Under the pieces are notes generated by a model, which was not told where the DNA came from, did not search any database, and saw nothing but the letters and a program-made list of their open reading frames with translations. A stretch of DNA of 64,000 bases from Thauera butanivorans NBRC 103042 (lineage in GTDB: Bacteria; Pseudomonadota; Gammaproteobacteria; Burkholderiales; Rhodocyclaceae). Made by a program: the position numbers and the translations under genes. The stretch lies in the NCBI RefSeq assembly GCF_001591165.1, contig NZ_BCUG01000007.1, forward strand, positions 49,928-113,927, written 5' to 3'. The first letter of the stretch is position 1; every line of letters starts with the position of its first letter. Positions 59,101-64,000 of the stretch are shown one piece after another.

Positions 59101-60380
59101 TCGATACCGGCGAGCCCTTGCTGAAGATGCTGCAGCGTTTCGTCGAGGAGCGCGTGCAGTTGAAGCTGCCGCTCGAGAGCTTCCGGCCGGAGAACCTGAA
59201 GCCGCACTGCTTCATGAACTTCCGCGTCGTCGATGAGCACGGCCGGGTGATGGGGCAGTCGCGCAACCTGATGGAACTGCGTGCGCGCTTCCGCGACCAG
59301 GTGGCGGCACGGTTTTCGGCGGCGAGGATCGGCGGCGCGATGGCGGAGGCGCTATCCGGGGCGGGCATGGCCGGGGGCGGAAAAACTGCACAGCATGTTG
59401 CGGCTGGCCGGACGGGCGGCGAGGCGCGAACGGCTGCGTCAGCGAAGGATCGGGTGGGCAAGACGGAGGAGCAGGGGCGCGCCGGGCAGGAGAGCTCTGT
59501 GCCGGTGGCCGAAACCCCGGTGCCAAGCCTCTCCGGCTTCACCGCCTGGTCTTTCGGTGATCTGCCCGAGTTGCTGGAGGTGCGCGTCGCCGGGCGGGAA
59601 GTGATCGGTTTCCCTGCCCTGTACGACGACGGCGACAGCGTGTCGCTGCGCCCCTACGACACTCCGGAGGAAGCGGCGCGCGTGCATCGGCGCGGCCTGG
59701 CGCGGCTGTTCGCGCTCAACCTGAAGGATCAGGTGAAGGCGGTCGAGCGCCTGCCCGGGCTGCGCGAGCTGGCTTTGCAATACATGAATTTCGGCACCGA
59801 AAACGAATTGAAGGCGCGCCTGGTCGAAGCGACGCTGGCCCGCTGCTGCCTGCTCGAACCCTTGCCGGCCAGTGCCGATGGCTTCACGCGGCGCTGCGCC
59901 GAGGCCAAGCCCCGTGTCAGCCTGGTCGCGCAGGAGTTCATGCGCCTGACCGGGCAATTGCTGGCCGAACACGCGGCCTTGCAGAAGCGTCTGGCAGGTT
60001 TGAAGACCTTCCCCGACGCGGTGGCGGACATCCAGGCGCAACTGGCGGCGCTGCTGCCGAAGGATTTCCTGCTGGCGTTCCCGTGGGAGCGGCTGGCGCA
60101 TTTCCCGCGCTATCTGAAAGGCGCTTCGGTGCGGCTGGACAAACTCCGCAACAATCCGGCGCGTGACGCGCAGTCGATGGCCGAATGGAAAGGCCTGGCG
60201 CAGGCCTGGGAGCGGGAGCGCCAGGCGCGCCGCCGCGCCGGTGTGGAAGACCCGGCGCAGGAGGAGTTCCGCTGGCTGCTGGAAGAACTGCGCGTGGGCT
60301 TGTACGCGCAGGAATTGCGCACGCCGATGCCGGTATCGGTCAAGCGCCTGCAGAAGATCTGGGACAGCCGGCCGCGCTGA
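56142..60380 (+). CDS. hrpA: ATP-dependent RNA helicase HrpA (DEAH-box)
   Basis: A 1412-residue helicase with Walker A GETGSGKTT (110-118), DEAH (207-210, IIDEAHERSLNID), SAT, the motif V/VI region LSTNVAETSLTVPGIRYVVDTG and QRAGRCGR, followed by HA2, OB-fold and the large HrpA-specific C-terminal part. HrpA rescues stalled ribosomes or resolves mRNA structures. It exceeds the usual ~1300 residues because of two low-complexity inserts, about 282-313 in the helicase core and about 1075-1125 in the C-terminal part. The ATG at 56142 lacks a clear RBS; GATAAT (56106-56111) may be the -10. Confidence 0.95.
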   Translation: MRAEHRGARRPSEVRKPGEAFGDCLSADRPRLRRLSRELARGPGAEPKAQERHARLQADLDALLERSRAAFAARRAALPVPDFPPELPVSARRDEIAAAMAEHQVIIVCGETGSGKTTQLPKIAMTLGRGVAGLIGHTQPRRLAARATASRIAQELNSPLGQAVGYKIRFTDRTGERSHVKLMTDGILLAETQTDPLLAAYDTLIIDEAHERSLNIDFLLGYLKTLLPRRPDLKLIVTSATLDAERFARHFAAAAGRPAPVIEVSGRLYPIELRYRPVESDGDAATAARPAATRGERGERRREDGGRSRDRDLLDALVDAVDEAQRCGPGDVLVFLPGEREIREAAEALRKAHHLPGTEILPLFARQSAQEQARVFSPSNGRRVVLSTNVAETSLTVPGIRYVVDTGLARVKRYSARNKVEQLQIEKIAQSAAQQRAGRCGRVMDGICFRLYDEDDFKRRQAHTDPEILRSSLAGVILRMKSLKLGAVEDFPFIDAPGSRLIGDGYALLAELGAVTDDDERRLTPSGIELAKLPLDPRIGRMILAARDRGALAEVLVIAAALSVQDPRERPQDSPGAADQAHARFRGGEQDQKSEFLWYWQLWKAWDEVQRHESSSKQKAWCKKHFLNPMRMREWRDVFAQLHALGAEHGWKENDQPANYEAIHKALLAGLLGNVGCRIEDASGQQAGAYLGARGIKFWPHPGSALAKKAGKWIMAAEQVETSRLFGRCIARIEPEWVEEVGAHLLRRQVFEPHWSKTSGAVRAWERGTLYGLVIYPRRVIAYRDIDPALCREFFIREGLVQGEIADGAARSMAFLAHNQRLVAEIERLEHKSRRPDVLVDEALIEAFYDSKLPGEVCDVAGFEAWRKKAEKAEPKLLHLSREQLMRHEAEGVTTDRFPAAMEVLGQKLKLAYLHQPGEADDGVTLTVPLAMLNQIPASRCEWLVPGLLEEKVAALMKTVPQKHRHRLQPVADSAAAFMAACEAGEFDTGEPLLKMLQRFVEERVQLKLPLESFRPENLKPHCFMNFRVVDEHGRVMGQSRNLMELRARFRDQVAARFSAARIGGAMAEALSGAGMAGGGKTAQHVAAGRTGGEARTAASAKDRVGKTEEQGRAGQESSVPVAETPVPSLSGFTAWSFGDLPELLEVRVAGREVIGFPALYDDGDSVSLRPYDTPEEAARVHRRGLARLFALNLKDQVKAVERLPGLRELALQYMNFGTENELKARLVEATLARCCLLEPLPASADGFTRRCAEAKPRVSLVAQEFMRLTGQLLAEHAALQKRLAGLKTFPDAVADIQAQLAALLPKDFLLAFPWERLAHFPRYLKGASVRLDKLRNNPARDAQSMAEWKGLAQAWERERQARRRAGVEDPAQEEFRWLLEELRVGLYAQELRTPMPVSVKRLQKIWDSRPR

Positions 60381-60401
60381 ACGGGGCCGGCCGGCGTGCC
60401 C

Positions 60402-60737
60402 TCAGCGCAGCGGGATGACGATCGGCGGAACGTCGAAGCCGATCACCACCGCGGGCGCACGGCCGTAGGCATAGCCATAGCTGCGTTCGCGGTAGGGCGG
60501 CGCGTAGTGATGGTGGTGGTGCACCTCGCGTTCGCGGAAATGGCGCGGGCGTTCGCGGATGATGACCTTCTCGCGATACACGGTGCGCTTGTCCCAGCCG
60601 CGATGCTGCGCGTGGTGATGCTTCTTCTGGTGCCAGCCGCGATCGTGGCCGCCTGCCATCGCCGGTGCCGCAGCGGCGAGAATGCCGCCACAGATCAGGG
60701 CGGCAAGGATCCTGCGAGTGAAGGGAGTGGGATTCAT
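60402..60737 (-). CDS. Histidine-rich secreted protein, function unknown
   Basis: A 111-residue protein with a cleavable signal peptide (cleavage probably after AMA, residue 28). The mature part is basic and rich in His, Arg and Tyr: HQKKHHHAQHRGW, REREVHHHHHYAPPY and a hydrophobic C-terminal end with PPIVIPLR. The His clusters suggest metal binding in the periplasm or outer membrane, but this is inference. A GAGG lies nine bases upstream of the ATG. It converges with hrpA, 21 bases between stops. Confidence 0.72.
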   Translation of the reverse strand: MNPTPFTRRILAALICGGILAAAAPAMAGGHDRGWHQKKHHHAQHRGWDKRTVYREKVIIRERPRHFREREVHHHHHYAPPYRERSYGYAYGRAPAVVIGFDVPPIVIPLR

Positions 60738-60862
60738 GGTCTGCCTCGTCTGTGCCCTTGCGTGAATGATGTCGTTCGATGACCGGATGCTAGTCGAGGC
60801 GGCGATTCGTGCGCTGCGGCAGAGTGTAAGCAGTCTTGCGAGGAAGGAATGGCATCCGGGCT

Positions 60863-60890
60863 TTGATTTTTCAGACGTTCTTGTTAGACT
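60863..60890 (+). promoter_or_regulatory. Promoter of the rpsF operon
   Basis: TTGATT (60863-60868, four of six) and TAGACT (60885-60890, four of six) are separated by 16 bases. The predicted start near 60897 leaves a leader of about 60 bases before rpsF, which contains the hairpin at 60905-60931. Confidence 0.45.
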
Positions 60891-60904
60891 GCCGGGCTTT
60901 CCTT

Positions 60905-60931
60905 GCTCCACCGGACCGCATGCCGGGGAGC
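60905..60931 (+). promoter_or_regulatory. Hairpin in the rpsF leader, candidate S6:S18 autoregulatory site
   Basis: GCTCC (60905-60909) pairs with GGAGC (60927-60931) and CCGG (60911-60914) with CCGG (60923-60926), leaving a bulged A and an eight-base loop ACCGCATG that contains a CCG triplet. In many bacteria the rpsF leader folds a CCG-containing structure bound by the S6:S18 complex. The structure is visible; regulation is inferred, and the CCG here is in the loop. Confidence 0.4.
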
Positions 60932-60958
60932 TGCAACAACCAACCGCAAGGAGTTTGC

Positions 60959-61345
60959 ATGCGACATTATGAAATCGTCTTCATCGTCCACCCGGACCAG
61001 TCCGAGCAGGTGCCGGCGATGGTCGAGCGCTACAAGACGCTCGTGACCGGCCGCAACGGCCAGATCCACCGCCTGGAAGACTGGGGCCGCCGCCAGATGG
61101 CCTACCCGATCCAGAAGGTGCACAAGGCCCACTACGTGCTGATGAACATCGAGTGCGACGGCGAAACGCTGGCCGAACTCGAGCACGCCTTCAAGTTCAA
61201 CGATGCCGTGCTGCGCCACCTCATCATCAAGATGAAGAAGGCCGTCACCACGCCTTCGCCGATGATGAAGGAAGAAAAGTCGCGCTCGCTGACCACTTCG
61301 ACCGAAGAAGCCAAGCCGGCCGACAGCGAAGCGGCTGCCGCCTGA
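60959..61345 (+). CDS. rpsF: 30S ribosomal protein bS6
   Basis: A 128-residue bS6: [41 protein letters not shown] and [13 protein letters not shown] are diagnostic. The C-terminal tail is acidic and alanine-rich, as is common. AAGGAG lies five bases before the ATG. It heads the four-gene operon rpsF-priB-rpsR-rplI. Confidence 0.97.
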   Translation: MRHYEIVFIVHPDQSEQVPAMVERYKTLVTGRNGQIHRLEDWGRRQMAYPIQKVHKAHYVLMNIECDGETLAELEHAFKFNDAVLRHLIIKMKKAVTTPSPMMKEEKSRSLTTSTEEAKPADSEAAAA

Positions 61346-61361
61346 GTTGCCTGATCCCGGG

Positions 61362-61661
61362 TTGAACGAACTGCGCCTCGACGCGCGTCTGGCAGAGTTG
61401 CTGCCCTTGCGTCGAACCCCTGCAGGTGTGCCGGTTGCAAGCTGTGTGCTGGCACATGAATCGAAGCAGATCGAGGCGGGCCTGGCCCGCGACGTTTCGG
61501 TCGAGATGCAGGCGGTGGCGGTCGGCGATCTCGCCGGCGTGCTGGCAGCGGCGAAACCCGGGGCGGCGGTGCGGATCAGCGGCTTCCTCGCGGCGAGGAG
61601 CCTGCGCAGTCGAAGCCCGGTGCTGCACCTGAATACAATCGAATTTCTGGAAGGAAACTGA
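61362..61661 (+). CDS. priB: Primosomal replication protein PriB
   Basis: A 99-residue single-OB-fold protein acting in replication restart with Pri[19 protein letters not shown] and [18 protein letters not shown] fit the family. No ATG is available; the TTG at 61362 starts the protein as [10 protein letters not shown], close to the canonical MNRLELDARI, and I prefer it over a TTG at 61347 that would directly follow the rpsF stop. Neither has a clear Shine-Dalgarno sequence, so translation probably depends on coupling to rpsF. It ends one base before the rpsR start codon. Confidence 0.88.
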   Translation: MNELRLDARLAELLPLRRTPAGVPVASCVLAHESKQIEAGLARDVSVEMQAVAVGDLAGVLAAAKPGAAVRISGFLAARSLRSRSPVLHLNTIEFLEGN

Positions 61662-61662
61662 A

Positions 61663-61938
61663 ATGGCTTTCAAGCCCAAGTCCAAGTTCAAGAAGAAGGA
61701 TGATCGCGGCGGCCGTGGTCTGTTCAAGCGCCGCAAGTTCTGCCGCTTCACCGCCGAGAAGATCGAAGAAGTCGACTACAAGGATGTGGATATCCTGAAA
61801 GACTTCATCACCGAAAACGCCAAGATCATGCCGGCGCGCATCACTGGCACCAAGGCGGGCTACCAGCGCCAGCTGTCGGTCGCCGTCAAGCGTGCCCGCT
61901 TCCTGGCCCTGATGCCTTACACCGACCTGCACCAGTAA
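61663..61938 (+). CDS. rpsR: 30S ribosomal protein bS18
   Basis: A 91-residue bS18 with a basic N-terminus ([14 protein letters not shown]), the core [20 protein letters not shown], and [18 protein letters not shown]. It pairs with bS6 on the 30S platform. AAGGAAAC precedes the ATG. It is the third gene of the operon. Confidence 0.97.
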   Translation: MAFKPKSKFKKKDDRGGRGLFKRRKFCRFTAEKIEEVDYKDVDILKDFITENAKIMPARITGTKAGYQRQLSVAVKRARFLALMPYTDLHQ

Positions 61939-61953
61939 GAGAGGAGCGAACAC

Positions 61954-62406
61954 ATGCAGATCATTCTTCTCGAAAAGGTCGTCAACCTCGGTGCCCTGGG
62001 TGACGTGGTCAAGGTCAAGGACGGCTACGCCCGCAACTACCTGATTCCGCAAGGCAAGGCCAAGCGCGCCACCGAAGCCAACATGGCCGAGTTCGAAGCC
62101 CGCCGCGCCGAACTCGAGCGCGTCCAGGCCGAAAAGCTGGCCGCCGCCCAGGAACTGGCCGGCAAGCTGGAAGGCGTGTCGGTCCAGGTCACCCGCAAGG
62201 CCGGCATGGACGGCCGCCTGTTCGGTTCGGTCGGCAACGCCGACGTCGCCGAAGCGCTGGGCACCCAGGGTTTCGAAATCGATCGTGCCTCCATCCGCAT
62301 GCCGGAAGGCCCGCTGAAGCAAGTCGGTGAAGTCCAGCTCGAAGTCGGCCTGCACGCCGACGTCGTGGCCACCATCACCGTTGCAGTGGTCGGCGACCAG
62401 CAGTAA
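61954..62406 (+). CDS. rplI: 50S ribosomal protein bL9
   Basis: A 150-residue bL9. [32 protein letters not shown] is the conserved N-domain, a long charged helix follows, and [16 protein letters not shown] marks the C-domain. GAGAGGAG precedes the ATG. It is the last gene of the operon, followed by a terminator. Confidence 0.97.
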   Translation: MQIILLEKVVNLGALGDVVKVKDGYARNYLIPQGKAKRATEANMAEFEARRAELERVQAEKLAAAQELAGKLEGVSVQVTRKAGMDGRLFGSVGNADVAEALGTQGFEIDRASIRMPEGPLKQVGEVQLEVGLHADVVATITVAVVGDQQ

Positions 62407-62432
62407 TTCCTGCGAGTTTTCGTACGCAGATG

Positions 62433-62463
62433 AAAAGGGCTGCCTTCCGAGGCGGCCCTTTTT
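62433..62463 (+). terminator. Rho-independent terminator of the rpsF operon
   Basis: AAAAGGGCTGCC (62433-62444) pairs with GGCGGCCCTTTT (62451-62462), with one G-U-type mismatch, around a six-base loop, followed by a T-run. This is a classical intrinsic terminator 27 bases after the rplI stop. Confidence 0.85.
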
Positions 62464-62581
62464 GCTTCCTGGTGCAGTGTTTGTGCCTGGTGCTGCTGCG
62501 GCACCGGGCTCCAATGTGGGCGCAGCACCGTATGCCCCTTCTAACTAGAATGCGGGATGCTGCTCCCCAAGGGTGTTCGTG

Positions 62582-63979
62582 ATGAGTTCTTCGTCTTCCG
62601 GTTTCCCTGATTACCTGCCCGATCCCCAGATCGCGCACATCAAGCTTCCGCCCCATTCGCTCGAGGCGGAGCAGTCGCTGATTGGCGGCATCCTGCTCGA
62701 CAACCAGGCCTGGGAGCGCGTCGCCGACCTGGCGAACGAGGCGGATTTCTACCGGGACGACCATCGCCGCATCTATCGGCACATCACCAGGCTGATCGAT
62801 CAGGGTCGGCCGGCCGACGTCGTCACGGTCTACGAGTCGCTGGAAAAGAGCGGCGAGGCCGAGCAGGCGGGTGGGCTCGCCTATCTCGCGGAAATCGCCA
62901 ACAACACGCCGTCGGCAGCGAATATCCGGCGCTATGCCGAGATCGTCCGCGAGCGGGCGATCCTGCGCAAGCTGGTGGCGGTGGGGGACGAGATCGCCGC
63001 GAGCGCGCTGAGCCCGTCGGGCAAGGATGCCAAGGCCCTGCTCGACGAGGCCGAGGCCAAGGTGTTCGAGATCGCCGAAGCCGGCGCGCGCCATGCCAGC
63101 GGTTTCGTGTCGATCCAGCCCATCCTCAAGCAGGTCGTCGATCGGGTGCAGGAGCTCTACGATCGCGACAATCCGTCCGAAGTCACCGGGGTGCCGACCG
63201 GGCTGGTGGATCTGGATGACAAGACTTCCGGTCTGCAGCCTTCGGACATGATCATCGTCGCCGGCCGCCCGGCGATGGGCAAGACCACGTTTGCACTGAA
63301 TCTCGCCGAGCACATCGCCATCGAGCAGCGCCTGCCGGTGGCGATCTTCTCGATGGAAATGCCGGGCACGCAGCTGGCGACCCGCTTCATTTCCTCGGTC
63401 GGCCGCATCGACATGCAGAAGATCCGCAGCGGGCGGCTCACCGACGACGACTGGCAGCGGCTGACGATGGCGATGGGCAAGCTCTACGACGCGCCGCTCT
63501 ACATCGACGAGACGCCCGGCCTCAATCCGATCGACCTGCGCGCGCGGGTGCGCCGGCTGGCGCGCCAGTGCGGCCGGCTCGGCCTGGTGGTGATCGACTA
63601 CCTGCAGCTGATGAGCGGCACCCGGGAAGGTGACAACCGCGCCTCCGAACTGTCGGAAATCTCGCGCTCGGTGAAATCGCTGGCGAAGGAACTGCACGTA
63701 CCGATCATCGCGCTGTCCCAGCTCAACCGCAGTCTGGAGCAGCGGCCCAACAAGCGCCCGGTGATGTCGGATCTGCGCGAATCGGGCGCCATTGAGCAGG
63801 ACGCGGACATCATCATGTTCATCTACCGGGACGAGGTCTATAACCCGGATTCGCCGGACAAGGGCACGGCCGAGCTGATCATCGGCAAGCACCGTAACGG
63901 CCCGACGGGTACGGTCCGGCTGACCTTCATCGGCGAGAACACCCGCTTCGAGAACTACGCGGGCGGCCAGGGTTTCTGA
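62582..63979 (+). CDS. dnaB: Replicative DNA helicase DnaB
   Basis: A 465-residue hexameric helicase. The N-terminal helical domain (PPHSLEAEQSLIGGILLD) and the RecA-type motor with Walker A GRPAMGKT (228-235), FSMEMP, VVIDYLQLM and the arginine-finger region are present. No intein is seen. The ATG at 62582 has AAGGG eight bases upstream; an in-frame GTG at 62573 is less likely. TAGAAT (62546-62551) may be its -10. It is transcribed independently, after the rpsF operon terminator. Confidence 0.96.
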   Translation: MSSSSSGFPDYLPDPQIAHIKLPPHSLEAEQSLIGGILLDNQAWERVADLANEADFYRDDHRRIYRHITRLIDQGRPADVVTVYESLEKSGEAEQAGGLAYLAEIANNTPSAANIRRYAEIVRERAILRKLVAVGDEIAASALSPSGKDAKALLDEAEAKVFEIAEAGARHASGFVSIQPILKQVVDRVQELYDRDNPSEVTGVPTGLVDLDDKTSGLQPSDMIIVAGRPAMGKTTFALNLAEHIAIEQRLPVAIFSMEMPGTQLATRFISSVGRIDMQKIRSGRLTDDDWQRLTMAMGKLYDAPLYIDETPGLNPIDLRARVRRLARQCGRLGLVVIDYLQLMSGTREGDNRASELSEISRSVKSLAKELHVPIIALSQLNRSLEQRPNKRPVMSDLRESGAIEQDADIIMFIYRDEVYNPDSPDKGTAELIIGKHRNGPTGTVRLTFIGENTRFENYAGGQGF

Positions 63980-63987
63980 CGGCAGCC

Positions 63988-64000
63988 GTAGGATGGGTGG
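63988..64000. repeat. Edge of a second REP-like element
   Basis: GTAGGATGGGT starts at 63988, nine bases after the dnaB stop, and matches the first 11 bases of the inverted repeat at 21146. The rest lies outside the window. Confidence 0.5.

Overview
The window reads as a continuous piece of a high-GC betaproteobacterial chromosome. Gene order and protein style (complete pilGHIJ-chpA and pilTU sets, PriB-containing rpsF-priB-rpsR-rplI operon, PyrR next to a dihydroorotase lacking the metal-binding HxH motif, LysM-FecR plus CHASE2 sensor pair) suggest Rhodocyclales (Azoarcus/Thauera-like). That placement is inference from memory, not from a search. Genes are packed tightly on both strands, no intergenic gap exceeds 300 bases, and I see no rRNA, tRNA, transposase, prophage or CRISPR array.

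Layout. 1-5.4 kb: HDOD-type signalling proteins, a 2Fe-2S flavin reductase divergent from an SDR, HemJ-like protein, a Uma2-family protein and an orphan ABC ATPase. 5.4-7.4 kb: a small accessory patch with an intact Phd/ParE-type toxin-antitoxin pair, a VapB antitoxin beside a frameshifted VapC remnant, and a MarR repressor divergent from a small thioredoxin-like protein with two matching 19-bp operators. 7.5-14.8 kb: glutathione reductase, MobA, a CHASE2-PAS-GGDEF-EAL protein and its LysM-FecR partner. 14.8-20.5 kb: an RNA methyltransferase, pilU, pilT, and yggS-proC-yggT. 20.5-25.1 kb: a second Uma2 gene, a REP-like inverted repeat, then yqgE-ruvX-pyrR-pyrB-pyrC-like as one block. 25.2-27.9 kb: photolyase and a PatB-type C-S lyase. 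27.9-33.7 kb: one 1906-residue protein with two serine-hydrolase domains and a CHAT (caspase-like) protease domain, the most unusual gene here. 33.9-43.2 kb: the twitching chemosensory operon (rubredoxin, pilG, pilH, pilI, pilJ, chpA). 43.3-46.2 kb: thiD-thiE-hemL. 46.2-56 kb: PAS protein, MgtE, an RNase II-tonB-aroE-mtgA block, RarD, YqiA-like esterase, UppP, a Cys-cluster protein and a DUF2478 protein. 56.1-64 kb: HrpA, a His-rich secreted protein, the rpsF-priB-rpsR-rplI operon with its terminator, and dnaB, followed by the edge of a second REP-like copy.

Functionally the window combines housekeeping (pyrimidine, thiamine and tetrapyrrole synthesis, shikimate, envelope lipid-carrier recycling, ribosome, replication) with type IV pilus motility control: PilT/PilU motors in one place and the PilG/H/I/J-ChpA signalling array in another. 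The methylation enzymes PilK/ChpB are absent from the chemosensory operon. The CHAT megaprotein lies just downstream of that operon in the same orientation, separated by a strong hairpin. The coding starts given are the ones I judge best; where a non-ATG start or an alternative exists it is stated.
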